Assembly: GCA_963767285.1 (NCBI GenBank)
Contig: CAVYDJ010000002.1
Coordinates: forward strand, 186,001 to 250,000
DNA: 64,000 nt
DNA from: WHSW01 sp963767285
GTDB lineage: Bacteria > Actinomycetota > Thermoleophilia > Solirubrobacterales > 70-9
Direction: 5' to 3'
The notes below the pieces were generated by a model. The model made no database searches, was not told where the DNA came from, and worked only from the letters and a program-made list of their open reading frames with translations. This document shows, one piece after another, positions 13,888 to 21,978 of this stretch. The translations under genes and the position numbers were made by a program. Positions within the stretch are counted from its first letter, which is position 1. Each line of letters opens with the position of its first letter.

Positions 13888-15033
13888 GTGACGGAACTCA
13901 CAATCCGGCCGGTCGCGGGCAGGCGCGATCTGAACGAGTTCATCGAGGTTCCGTACCGGCTTCGGCGCGACGACCCGCAGTGGGTGCCGCCTCTGCGCTT
14001 CGAGCGGCGCCAGTTCCTCAACCGCGGCAAGAACCCCTGGTTCGAGCACGCCGAATGCGAGTTCTTCCTTGCCGAGCGCGGCGGCGAGGCGGTGGGCCGG
14101 ATCACGGCGCACATCGACCACCGCTGGGACGAGTTCCAGGGCGGTAGCGACGGGATGTTCGGCTTCTTCGACTCGACCGACGACCCTGCCGTCGCCGCCG
14201 CGCTGATCGGGGCAGCGACCGACTGGCTCGCCGAACGCGGCCGCGAGCGGATGCTCGGGCCGATGGACTTCACGACCAACGACGAGTGCGGCCTGCTGAT
14301 CGAGGGCTTCGACGAGCCGTCGATGATCCTCGAGCCGTGGCACCCGCCCTACTACCAGCGGCTGCTCGAGGGCCTCGGCCTGACGAAGGCGATCGACCTG
14401 CTGATGTGGGAGCTCTGGTTCGGGAAGCTCAAGGAGGGGACCGAGCTGCACCCGCTGATCCACGCTGCGGCCGCGAAATCGCGGGAGGAGGGGGTGGTGC
14501 TGCGAAACATGCGCCGCCGCGACATGGAGGCGGAGGTGGGCCGGTTCATGGAGGTCTACAACCAGGCCTGGGGCCACAACTGGGGCTTCGTCCCGATCAC
14601 CGAGGCGGAGGTGGCCTTCCAGGCCAAGAACCTGAAGCCGGTCCTCGACGAGAACTGGGCGATGATGGCCGAGAAGGACGGCGAGGTGGTGGGCGCGGCG
14701 CTGACCCTGCCCGACGTCGAGCAGGCGCTCTCGAAGATGAACGGCCGGGTGCTGCCGTTCGGCTGGATCCACTTCCTGCGCCGCAAGCGCTACATCGACC
14801 GGCTGCGGGTCTTCGCGCTCGGGGTGAAGGACTCCTACCAGCACCTCGGCGTCGCCGCGGCGCTGTATGAGCGCCACGTCCAGATGGCGGCCAGCGTCGG
14901 GCCGCGCGGCGGCCACATGGGGTGGATCCTGGAGACCAACGACCCGATGAACCGGGCGATGGAGGGGATGGGCGGCAACGTCGTCCAGAGGTACCGCATC
15001 TACGAGAAGCCGCTCGAAAAGAGTCCCGCGTGA
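13888..15033 (+). CDS. GNAT-superfamily acyltransferase, two-domain (possible N-acyltransferase for a sphingoid-type amine)
   Basis: A 381-aa protein with GNAT-like folding. The N-terminal half begins TELTIRPVAGRRDLNEFIEVPYRL and holds WVPPLRFERRQFL and EVAGRI-like strands (GEAVGRITAHIDHRW). The C-terminal half has a second acyl-CoA-type core (EKDGEVVGAALTLPDVE; DSYQHLGVAAALYERHV). Proteins of this type are often annotated only as hypothetical GNATs. It is divergent from an alpha-oxoamine synthase; I recall that the bacterial ceramide synthase of Caulobacter is a GNAT-type acyltransferase encoded near serine palmitoyltransferase, so amide formation on a long-chain base is a testable idea, not a conclusion. 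GTG 13888 is chosen from promoter spacing. Confidence 0.7.
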   Translation: MTELTIRPVAGRRDLNEFIEVPYRLRRDDPQWVPPLRFERRQFLNRGKNPWFEHAECEFFLAERGGEAVGRITAHIDHRWDEFQGGSDGMFGFFDSTDDPAVAAALIGAATDWLAERGRERMLGPMDFTTNDECGLLIEGFDEPSMILEPWHPPYYQRLLEGLGLTKAIDLLMWELWFGKLKEGTELHPLIHAAAAKSREEGVVLRNMRRRDMEAEVGRFMEVYNQAWGHNWGFVPITEAEVAFQAKNLKPVLDENWAMMAEKDGEVVGAALTLPDVEQALSKMNGRVLPFGWIHFLRRKRYIDRLRVFALGVKDSYQHLGVAAALYERHVQMAASVGPRGGHMGWILETNDPMNRAMEGMGGNVVQRYRIYEKPLEKSPA

Positions 15034-15053
15034 TCGCGCGCCGCGCAAGCCCT

Positions 15054-15059
15054 TATAGT
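15054..15059 (+). promoter_or_regulatory. -10 box before small membrane-protein gene
   Basis: TATAGT ends 9 nt before ATG 15069. The intervening GGAGCGGG could also act as a ribosome-binding site if transcription starts further left. Confidence 0.45.
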
Positions 15060-15068
15060 CGGAGCGGG

Positions 15069-15395
15069 ATGAGAGAGGACCTTCTGGAGACCGAGGCGAT
15101 CGAGATGCCGGCCCTCGACGACGAGGACGGCGCGTTCGAAGAACCAACCGCCAGGCCACTGCCCGCGACGATCGAACGGCAGGCCGAGCTGTCGGCCTGG
15201 AAGGGCGAGGCGCGGACCGCGGCGATCGCCGCCGCCGGCGGGCTGGTCGCCGGTGCCGCCACGGTCGCGCTCGCGAGGGCGACCCGCGGCGGCTCCTCGA
15301 AGCGCCCGGCAAAGCGCCAGAAGGCCAAGGAGCGGCCACTCAAGGTGATCGCCAGCCGCTCATTCCTGGTCGACGTCCACCTGATCGATCGTTAG
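15069..15395 (+). CDS. Small membrane protein of unknown function
   Basis: A 108-aa protein with an acidic N-terminus (REDLLETEAIEMPALDDEDG), one Ala/Gly-rich TM-like helix at about residues 57-77, and a very basic tail (SSKRPAKRQKAKERP) before a hydrophobic SFLVDVHLIDR end. The charge asymmetry predicts a cytoplasmic basic C-terminus. The gene has its own -10 box and ends 3 nt before the glycosylase start, so the two are likely co-transcribed. I do not recognise the family. Confidence 0.6.
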   Translation: MREDLLETEAIEMPALDDEDGAFEEPTARPLPATIERQAELSAWKGEARTAAIAAAGGLVAGAATVALARATRGGSSKRPAKRQKAKERPLKVIASRSFLVDVHLIDR

Positions 15396-15398
15396 CCG

Positions 15399-16346
15399 GT
15401 GGCCGCGGGCGTCGCGCCGCTCGAGGTCGAGGTGCGTCCGGCGTGGACGTACCGGCTGCGCGGGGGTCTCGGCGGCGACGGGTGCGCTCGCCGCCGCGGG
15501 ATGGTGGTCTCGCGCCTGCTGACGACGTCCGGCGGGCGGGTCGTCGCCCACGCCTGGCAGCCGGAGGCCGAGCGGGTCGTCTTCCGCGCCGGGCCGGCCG
15601 ATCCCGACACCCCTGCCGATCGCGAGTCGCTCGAACTGGCGATCGAGCGGATGCGCTTCGCGGTCGGCGTCGACGAGGACCTGACCGAGTTCGCGCGGAC
15701 CTTTCGCGGCGACCCGCTGATCGGCGAGATCATCCACCGCCGGCCGTGGCTCAGGCCGCGGCGCCGGCCATGGCCTTGGGAGGCGCTTGCCTGGGCGGTG
15801 ACCGAGCAGCTGATCGAGCTTCGCCGGGCGGTCGAGATCCAGCGCCGGATCGTGCTGCGCTGGGGCGGGAAGCTGATGCCGCAACGCGACGGGGCCTGCG
15901 CGTGGCTCGGGCCGGGTCCCCTCCGTGACGTCCCGTCGGCCGAGGTGGTTGCCGGGGTCGCGCCGGCCGAGCTGGCCGCCTTCGACCTCGCGCCGTCGCG
16001 CGCGATCGCGCTGATCAAGTGCGCGCGCGAGGTCGCCGCCGAGCGCGTGGACCCCTCGGATCCCGGCGGCGACCGCCGCCTACGCGAGATCTCCGGGATC
16101 GGGCCGTGGACGTTGCAGGTGCTCGGCTATCACGGCCGTGGCGAACCCGACAAGCTGCCCGCAGGGGACCTGGGCTACGTGAAGCTGGTCGGGATGCTGG
16201 CCGGGCTCGGTCGCCGCGCGACGGTCGAGGAAGTCGAGGAGTACTTCGCGCCGTACGAGCCGTTTCGCGCTCTGGCCGGCACGTTCGCGCTCGCCCGCTG
16301 GCACGGCGCCGTCGGGCAGGGACCGCCGCTGCGCCTCGCGGCCTGA
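15399..16346 (+). CDS. DNA-3-methyladenine glycosylase II-like (AlkA/HhH-GPD) protein
   Basis: A 315-aa base-excision-repair enzyme that removes alkylated bases. The C-terminal HhH-GPD domain shows the hairpin ISGIGPWT (about 228-235) and then LPAGDLG, whose Asp is at the catalytic position. WPWEALAWAVTEQLIELRRA is the usual first helix of the fold. The N-terminal third is a beta-rich AlkA_N-like domain with LTTSGGRVVAHAWQ. Start GTG 15399 lies 3 nt after the previous stop. Length fits family members fused to the AlkA N-terminal domain. Confidence 0.85.
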   Translation: MAAGVAPLEVEVRPAWTYRLRGGLGGDGCARRRGMVVSRLLTTSGGRVVAHAWQPEAERVVFRAGPADPDTPADRESLELAIERMRFAVGVDEDLTEFARTFRGDPLIGEIIHRRPWLRPRRRPWPWEALAWAVTEQLIELRRAVEIQRRIVLRWGGKLMPQRDGACAWLGPGPLRDVPSAEVVAGVAPAELAAFDLAPSRAIALIKCAREVAAERVDPSDPGGDRRLREISGIGPWTLQVLGYHGRGEPDKLPAGDLGYVKLVGMLAGLGRRATVEEVEEYFAPYEPFRALAGTFALARWHGAVGQGPPLRLAA

Positions 16347-16397
16347 CCCCCAATCAATCGGCCTGGCGTCCAACAGTTGGATGCGAAACCGATCGAT

Positions 16398-17417
16398 TCA
16401 GCCGGCGGCCCGTTCCAAGACCGTCGCCATCTTTCCTACCTGATTGACCACGTCCTGCTCGGCCGCGGCGGCGCGGGCCGCCGGGTTGGGGAGCGGGAGT
16501 GCCGCGGCCGCGTCCAGCGCGGCAGTGAGGGCATCGTCGTCGGTGGGGTCGACCAGCACCCCGGCCTCCGGCGGCACGAACTCGGGCGGGCCGCCTACCG
16601 TCGTCGCGACGACGTTGCGCTCCATCGCCATTGCCTCCAGGGTTGCCTGGCCGAACGGCTCGATCAGCGAGGGCTGGCAGAGGACGTCGCAGGCGGCCAT
16701 CCAGCGCCGCGCCTCCACCTGCGGCACCCGCCCGACGATGCGTACCCCCTGGCGTCCCTCGAGGGCCGGACGCAGCGGGCCGTCGCCCACGAACGCCAGG
16801 CGGCCACGGCCGAGCCGCTCGAAGGCCTTGGCAAGCGCCACCACGTTCTTGCGCTCGATCAGCGAACCCACGCAAACGAACGCCGGCCCTTCCCCTACCC
16901 AGCCCAGTTCGTTCCGAGCCTCCTGTGCGTCGGCGGGTGAGAACGCCTTCAGGTCGACCCCCAGGTTCGCGATCTCGATCTTCGGCCCGGCCTCGGGGAT
17001 CCGCGCGACGAGGCGATCCGCCAGCCACCGGGAATTGACGATCAGGCCACGAGCGCGGTGCACGATCCGCCGTGTGATCGTCTCGACGCCGCGGATCTCG
17101 CTCATGTTGGCGACGTCCTGGCCGTGCGCCATGACGACCAGCGGGGTCCGCGATGCGAGCGACGCGATCGCCGCCGCCCCACCCGACGGGAACAGCACGT
17201 GGGCGAAGATCACGTCCGGTCGAGTCCGCCGCGCGCGCCGGGTCGTGTCCGCGGCGAGCCGCGCGTACTTGGTCCGCGACGGGCGCCGATGGTCGATCGC
17301 GACGACGTCGACCTCGTGGCCGAGCGCCTCGAGCTCGCGGGCGACCGGGACCAGGAACGCTCCCAGGTCGGGATCGTCGGGGCCCGGCCACATCTGGGTG
17401 CAGAAGAGGATCCGCAT
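16398..17417 (-). CDS. Family 4 glycosyltransferase
   Basis: A 339-aa GT-B fold, retaining glycosyltransferase. The N-terminal domain has the Rossmann start MRILFCTQMWPGP and a G-H-V pattern at EALGHEVDVVAI. The donor-binding C-terminal domain has GSLIERKNVVALAKAFERL (170-188 region), FVGDGPLRP, and EPFGQATLEAMAMERNVVAT, matching the E(x7)E motif that binds the nucleotide sugar. The sugar and acceptor are not evident. It starts 24 nt from a divergent cupin gene and is not linked to other polysaccharide genes. Confidence 0.88.
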   Translation of the reverse strand: MRILFCTQMWPGPDDPDLGAFLVPVARELEALGHEVDVVAIDHRRPSRTKYARLAADTTRRARRTRPDVIFAHVLFPSGGAAAIASLASRTPLVVMAHGQDVANMSEIRGVETITRRIVHRARGLIVNSRWLADRLVARIPEAGPKIEIANLGVDLKAFSPADAQEARNELGWVGEGPAFVCVGSLIERKNVVALAKAFERLGRGRLAFVGDGPLRPALEGRQGVRIVGRVPQVEARRWMAACDVLCQPSLIEPFGQATLEAMAMERNVVATTVGGPPEFVPPEAGVLVDPTDDDALTAALDAAAALPLPNPAARAAAAEQDVVNQVGKMATVLERAAG

Positions 17418-17428
17418 CGGGCGGGGAT

Positions 17429-17434
17429 TATCGT
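17429..17434 (+). promoter_or_regulatory. Leaderless -10 box of cupin gene
   Basis: TATCGT ends 7 nt before ATG 17442; no ribosome-binding site lies between. On the opposite strand GATAAT lies 9 nt before the glycosyltransferase start, so the two promoters overlap. Confidence 0.45.
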
Positions 17435-17441
17435 GGTGTGC

Positions 17442-17864
17442 ATGGAGTCAGGCTTTGAGCGGGCGCGAATCAACCCGAATCCGGGCGAGCGCTTCGTCTC
17501 CCTGCGCCGCGAGCTCGGGGTCGCGAGCTTCGGCGTCAACGAGATCGTGCTGGAGCCGGGCCAGCGCGGGCGCATCCACCGCCACGAGCGTCAGGAGGAG
17601 GTCTACCTCGTGCTCGAGGGGGAACTGACGCTGCTGATCGAGGGCGACGAGGAGGTGCTCGAGCACGGCGAGCTCGCCCGCGTCGGTCCCGAGCTGCGCC
17701 GCCAGCTGGTCAACCGGGGCCCGGACCGACTGATCCTGCTCGCGCTCGGCGGCTCCGGTGAGCACGCCGGCCGCGACGGCGTCGCCTATCCCGACTGGGA
17801 GACCCCGGCGGACGAGGGGCGCCCGCCGCAGGACGTCCCGCTCCCGGCGGACCTGGAGGTCTAG
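17442..17864 (+). CDS. Cupin-domain protein
   Basis: A 140-aa single-domain cupin. Motif 1 is IHRHERQEEVYLVLEGE (residues about 45-61), with His/His/Glu metal ligands; motif 2 is less complete (LARVGPELRRQLVNRG), lacking the usual His. Such proteins may be small dioxygenases, isomerases or ligand sensors. It reads away from a glycosyltransferase and overlaps the convergent MFS gene by 4 bp. A second cupin with similar wording (EEVYLLLAGG) is encoded at 49225. Confidence 0.8.
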   Translation: MESGFERARINPNPGERFVSLRRELGVASFGVNEIVLEPGQRGRIHRHERQEEVYLVLEGELTLLIEGDEEVLEHGELARVGPELRRQLVNRGPDRLILLALGGSGEHAGRDGVAYPDWETPADEGRPPQDVPLPADLEV

Positions 17865-19255
17865 GCGGGCTCTGGCGCCGGTTCGGCCCGGCGCTCGACC
17901 GGAAGCAGCAGCCACGCCGTCGCGATCGCCCCGGCCGCCGCGATGCCGGCGGCGACGATCAGCGCGTTGTGCATGCCGTCGACGTACGCCTGCGGATCGC
18001 CGCCCAGCGCGTCGGCCGGCACCAGGGTCCCGAGCGCGGCGATTCCCACCGCGACGCCGGTCTGGCGGAACGTGTCGTTGGCGCCGGACGCCAGGCCGCT
18101 CTGCTCGTCGGGCAGCGCGTCCAGCGCCAGGGCGCTCCCGGTCGGGTTGAACAGGCCGGTGCCGACGCTGGTGACCAGAAGGCCGGGCAGCAGGACCGTC
18201 CACGAGGAGTCGACGCCGCTCAGCAGCATCAGGGCGAGGCCGATCGCGATCAGCCCCAGTCCCAGGCTCGCGACCTTGGCGTTGGAGAACTTTGCCCCGA
18301 TCTGCGCGGTCATACCGGAGACGACGAAGACCAGGAAGGTGCCCGGCAGGTAGACGAGGCCGGTCTCGATCGGCGACATCCCGAGCACCGCCTGCAGGTA
18401 GATAGTCAGGTAGAGGAAGACCGCGAAGAACGAGGATGCGATCGCAAATACGGCCACCTGCGGTCCGGCGAAGCGCCGCTGGCTGAGCAGGCGAAGCGGC
18501 AGCATCGGCTCGCGGGAGCGCTCCTCGATGACGACGAACGCGACCAGGAACGCCGCCGCGCCCGCCAGCGCCGCGACGATCCCGGCGCTTCCCCAGCCTT
18601 CCTCGTTGCCGCGCAGCAGGCCGAGGACGAGCAGGAAGAGGCCGAAGATCAGCGTGACCTGTCCCGGTACGTCGATCCGCCGCGGGGTGGGGTCGCGACC
18701 CTCGGGCACCGAGCGGAAGGTGATCCAGAGGACGGCCGCGCCGATCGGCAGGTTGATGAGGAAGATCGCGCGCCAGCCGAACAGCTCGGTCAGCCCGCCG
18801 CCGATGAACGGGCCGAGCGCGAACGAGGCGCCGATCGCGGCGCCGAAGGCGGCCAGGGCCTTGGCCCGATCCTCCCGTTTGGGCGTTACCTGGGAGATCA
18901 GCGCCAGCGCGGTGGCGAACATCAGCGCGGCGCCCAGCCCCTGAATCGCCCGCGCGCCGACCAGCACCTCGATGCTGGGGGCCACCCCGCAGAGCGCTGA
19001 GCTCACCGTGAAGAGGACGAGGCCGTAGATGAACAGTTGCCGGCGGCCGAGCCGGTCGGCGATCGCGCCCGCGGTGAGCACCGTCGCGGCGAGCGGGATC
19101 GTGTAGGCGTCGATCACCCACTGGAGCCCGGTGAGGTCCGTGTCGAGGCCCGCCGCGATGTCCGACAGCGCCGTGTTGATGACGCTGATGTCGAGCATCA
19201 GCATCGCGGTCGCCAGACAGGCGACGACGATCGTCAGCTTGCTGTTCCTGTCCAT
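17861..19255 (-). CDS. MFS drug/metabolite exporter, DHA2 (14-TM) type
   Basis: A 464-aa proton antiporter of the EmrB/QacA family. It starts with TM1 LDISVINTALSDI, which holds the D-x-S-I-V/N-x-A-L signature of DHA2 exporters. It continues with WVIDAYTIPLAA (motif near TM2), LGRRQLFIYGLVLF (motif A) and an internal loop SVPEGRDPTPRR between TM6 and TM7. Fourteen hydrophobic segments can be counted. Its start lies 12 nt after the substrate-binding-protein stop of the thiamine-precursor transporter, so it may be read with that operon, but TAGCTT (complement of 19265-19270) offers its own leaderless promoter. Confidence 0.88.
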   Translation of the reverse strand: MDRNSKLTIVVACLATAMLMLDISVINTALSDIAAGLDTDLTGLQWVIDAYTIPLAATVLTAGAIADRLGRRQLFIYGLVLFTVSSALCGVAPSIEVLVGARAIQGLGAALMFATALALISQVTPKREDRAKALAAFGAAIGASFALGPFIGGGLTELFGWRAIFLINLPIGAAVLWITFRSVPEGRDPTPRRIDVPGQVTLIFGLFLLVLGLLRGNEEGWGSAGIVAALAGAAAFLVAFVVIEERSREPMLPLRLLSQRRFAGPQVAVFAIASSFFAVFLYLTIYLQAVLGMSPIETGLVYLPGTFLVFVVSGMTAQIGAKFSNAKVASLGLGLIAIGLALMLLSGVDSSWTVLLPGLLVTSVGTGLFNPTGSALALDALPDEQSGLASGANDTFRQTGVAVGIAALGTLVPADALGGDPQAYVDGMHNALIVAAGIAAAGAIATAWLLLPVERRAEPAPEPA

Positions 19256-19264
19256 CGTGCGGGG

Positions 19265-19270
19265 AAGCTA
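19265..19270 (-). promoter_or_regulatory. Possible -10 box of MFS gene
   Basis: TAGCTT on the minus strand ends 9 nt before ATG 19255. The TAG is also the stop codon of the upstream gene, so it could be coincidental. Confidence 0.3.
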
Positions 19271-20269
19271 CGGAATCTGGCCCGGCAGCAACTCGTCCGT
19301 GAACATCTCTTCTGCGGTCGGGCGGGTCGAGATGAGGCCGTTGTCGGCGAAGAACCCGGCGAACGCCTCCCACTCGCGGGCGCTCATGTAGCCGTAGGGC
19401 TGCGACGGCTTCTCGGGCAGCAGCAGCGGCAGCGTCCGGTCGATCTCGGCCCGGGTCAGCTTCGGCTCCAGGCCGTCGCCGGCGGCGAGGATCGCCTGGG
19501 TGGCGCCGGCGGGGTCGCGGACCGCCTCGCGGGTCCCGCGCTCGAGCGCGGCGATGAACAGCCGCAGTGCCTCGGGATCATCGGAGACCCGGTCGGTGCT
19601 CGCGACCAGGACGAGCTCGTCGTAGGTCGGGATCCCGAGCTCGTCGACCGGAACCACGCGCGGGTTCTCCCCGCGCTCGGACAGATCCACGCCCTCGACG
19701 TTGAGGAAGCCGCCGAGCATCGCGTCGGCGCTGCCCGAGAGCACGGCCGGGAGCAGGTTGAAGCCGACGTCCTTCTGCTCGACATCGTCGAGCGAGAGCC
19801 CGGCCTCGTCGAGGATCGACTCCAGGTAGGCGGCCTGGTAGGGGATCCCGGCGGTCGCGATCGTCTTGTCGCGAAGGTCGTCGGGCTCGGCGATCTGCGC
19901 CTCGGGCAGCGAGATCAGCGACGTCAGCGGCCGGGGCACGAGCGCCGCGATCGCGACCACCGGCAGGCCCTCCTCCTGAGCGAGCAGGACCTCCGGCTCA
20001 TAGGAGACCGCCAGGTCGGCGCGGCCCGCGGCGACCTGGCGGATCGGCGCCGAGGGGTCGGAGGGCACCCGGGGCTCGACCTCGAGCCCCGCCTCGTCGA
20101 AGAACCCGCGGTCGAGCGCCGTGTAGATGCCGGCGTGGTCGGGGTTGACGTAGAAGTCGAGCATCAGGGTGAGCGGCTCGGCGTCCCCGTGCTGGTTCTC
20201 CTCCTTCTCGCCGCAGCCACTCGCCAGGGCGAGCGCGAACACGGTGAGTGCGACGAGTGCACGCGTCAT
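19268..20269 (-). CDS. thiY: ABC transporter substrate-binding lipoprotein, NMT1/THI5-like (thiamine-precursor uptake)
   Basis: A 333-aa lipoprotein that captures the ligand outside the membrane: signal peptide then ASGC lipobox near residue 19. The NMT1/THI5 fold is shown by LTLMLDFYVNPDHAGIYTAL at the N-terminus, GLEVEPRVPSDP, and ADLAVSYEPEVLLAQEEGLPV. In this family the ligand is a pyrimidine such as HMP or formylaminopyrimidine. The upstream TPP riboswitch supports a thiamine-precursor role. ATG 20269 overlaps the permease stop (ATGA). The symbol is assigned from family and riboswitch context, not from a measured ligand. Confidence 0.82.
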   Translation of the reverse strand: MTRALVALTVFALALASGCGEKEENQHGDAEPLTLMLDFYVNPDHAGIYTALDRGFFDEAGLEVEPRVPSDPSAPIRQVAAGRADLAVSYEPEVLLAQEEGLPVVAIAALVPRPLTSLISLPEAQIAEPDDLRDKTIATAGIPYQAAYLESILDEAGLSLDDVEQKDVGFNLLPAVLSGSADAMLGGFLNVEGVDLSERGENPRVVPVDELGIPTYDELVLVASTDRVSDDPEALRLFIAALERGTREAVRDPAGATQAILAAGDGLEPKLTRAEIDRTLPLLLPEKPSQPYGYMSAREWEAFAGFFADNGLISTRPTAEEMFTDELLPGQIP

Positions 20270-21046
20270 CCCGCCGCCCTTCCGATGCGCCGCGGCGTCC
20301 ACCAGCCGAACCGGCGCTCGAGCAGCGCCAGCGTGCCGAACAGGATCAGCGCCAGGGACGAGAGGACGACGACGGCCGCGAACACCCGCGCCGTCTGCAG
20401 CTGGCCCTGGGCGATCAGGATGAGGTGACCGAGGCCCTCGTCGGCGCCCGCCCACTCGCCGAACACAGCGCCGATCACCGAGATCGCGGCAGCGATCTTC
20501 GCGCCGCTGACCAGGTACGGGAGCGCCGAGGGGACCTCGACCCGCCACAGGATCTGCCCGCGGCCGGCGTCGAGTGTGCGCATCATCCGCGGCAGGTCCG
20601 GGTCGACCGAGCGCAGGCCGTCGAGCATGTTGACGGTGATCGGGAAGAAGCAGACCAGGGCGATGATCGCCAGCTTCGGGCCGATCCCGAACCCGAGCCA
20701 GACGATCAGGATCGGGGCGATCGCGATCACGGGGACCGTCTGCGAGGCGATCAGCAGCGGATAGAACGCCCGCCGCAGCGTGTCCGACAGGTGCAGCAGG
20801 ATCGCGAACCCGAATCCGAGCACGAGTGCGAGCGCGAAGCCGAGCAGCGACCTCCTGGGCGGTGACCCAGGCGTCATCCGCGAGCAGCGCGCGGTCGTTC
20901 ACGAGCGACTCGCCGATGTCGCTGGGGGCCGGGATCAGGAACGGCTTGATGTTGAGCGCGTCGGCGATCAGGTCCCAGCGCGCGGCCAGCTCCCAGAGGC
21001 CGAGCAGGACGACGATCACCGCCGCCGGCAACAGCCAGCGCTTCAC
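20266..21046 (-). pseudogene. thiX: ABC transporter permease, thiamine-precursor type, with 1-nt frameshift
   Basis: Permease partner of the adjacent ATPase and binding protein. The N-terminal part in one frame gives MKRWLLPAAVIVVLLGLWEL and then DDAWVTAQEV; the rest continues in another frame as LLGFALALVLGFGFAILLH and the EAA loop (RSVDPDLPRMMRTLDAGR region). One extra G after GAGGTC, near position 20848, explains the break: removing it joins EV to LLGF, and total length 781 nt is 3n+1. Both halves are otherwise intact, with about six TM segments. It may be a recent mutation, a sequencing error, or programmed recoding. The start overlaps the ATPase stop (ATGA). Confidence 0.8.
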
Positions 21047-21852
21047 CGTGAGCCCTCCGCCAGCGCCTCGAGCGCCCGCTCGCGGACGGTGGTGAACTCC
21101 GGGGTGGTGACCGCCTCGAACCGCGGCGTCTCACGGGGGCCGGGGGAGTCGAGCGTGACGATCGTGCGCGCCGGCCGCGCGCTCAGCACCGCGACGCGGT
21201 CGCAGAGATAAAGCGCCTCCTCCACGTCGTGCGTGACGAGAACGACGGTCACGGGCTCGGCCGCCAGCGCCCCGGCCAGCCACTCCTGCATCTCACCGCG
21301 CGAGATCGCGTCGAGCGAGGCGAACGGCTCGTCGAGCAGCAGCACCGGCTTGTCGGCAAGCAGGGTGCGCAGGAAGGCAACCCGCTGGCGCATCCCGCCC
21401 GAGAGCTCGGACGGCCGCGAGCCCTCGAACCCGGCGAGCCCGAAATGCTCGAACAGCGGGCCCGCCTCCGTTCGCGCCTGCTTGCGCGAGGCGCCCCGGT
21501 TGCGCGGCGCCAGGGCGGCGTTGTCGAGCGCCGACAGCCACGGCAGCAGCAGGTCGCGCTGCGGCATGTACACGCAGCGCGCCAGCCGCTCCTTCGCCCC
21601 CGTATCGCCTCCGACCCGCAGCGTGCCGGCGCCGGGATCGAGGAGCCCGGCGATCAGCTCGAGCAGGGTCGACTTGCCGCAGCCGGACGGCCCGACGATG
21701 CCGACGACCTCGCCCGAGCCGACCCGCAGGTCGACCCCGGCGAGCACCTCGAGTTCGCCGAAGCGATGCCGAAGCCCGGCGGCCTCGACCACCGGGTCCG
21801 CTCCTGAAACTGTTCGAGGCTCCTCGACGGGAGCCTCGGTTGCTGTCGCCAT
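21043..21852 (-). CDS. thiZ: ABC transporter ATPase, thiamine-precursor (HMP/FAMP) uptake
   Basis: A 269-aa ATPase of the nitrate/taurine/ThiZ subclass. Walker A is GPSGCGKST (about 54-62), then Q-loop CVYMPQRDLLLPW, signature LSGGMRQR, Walker B VLLLDEPF and the switch His in LVTHDVEEAL. It is first in the operon and starts directly behind a TPP riboswitch whose last helix contains the AGGGAGC ribosome-binding region, 1-7 nt before ATG 21852. High TPP should therefore hide the ribosome-binding site and lower uptake (known riboswitch logic applied here). Confidence 0.85.
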   Translation of the reverse strand: MATATEAPVEEPRTVSGADPVVEAAGLRHRFGELEVLAGVDLRVGSGEVVGIVGPSGCGKSTLLELIAGLLDPGAGTLRVGGDTGAKERLARCVYMPQRDLLLPWLSALDNAALAPRNRGASRKQARTEAGPLFEHFGLAGFEGSRPSELSGGMRQRVAFLRTLLADKPVLLLDEPFASLDAISRGEMQEWLAGALAAEPVTVVLVTHDVEEALYLCDRVAVLSARPARTIVTLDSPGPRETPRFEAVTTPEFTTVRERALEALAEGSR

Positions 21853-21853
21853 G

Positions 21854-21946
21854 CTCCCTCCGCGCGCATTACCGCACAGGTTCTAAGGGTCAGCGCCGGG
21901 GTCCTTCGAAGCGCTATCTCAGCCCGCTTGCCCGCGAGCACCCCTG
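21854..21946 (-). promoter_or_regulatory. TPP riboswitch (thi box)
   Basis: On the minus strand the conserved pieces appear in order: CAGGGGTGC (21938-21946), GGGCTGAGA (CTGAGA at 21917-21922), ACCCTTAGAACCTG (21877-21890), a GCGGTAATGCGCG stretch (about 21862-21875), and closing AGGGA. These are the diagnostic thi-box segments. The 3' strand overlaps the ribosome-binding site of the ATPase gene, which suggests control of translation initiation. It identifies the ABC operon as a thiamine or thiamine-precursor importer. Confidence 0.9.
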
Positions 21947-21978
21947 ATTGTCGCTGGGGGCAGTCTATCGGCGACAGG

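Noticed and set aside
19268..21046. Single 592-codon gene covering permease and binding protein
   Set aside because: The middle of that frame is out-of-frame permease sequence; the binding protein has its own ATG, lipobox and ATGA overlap.
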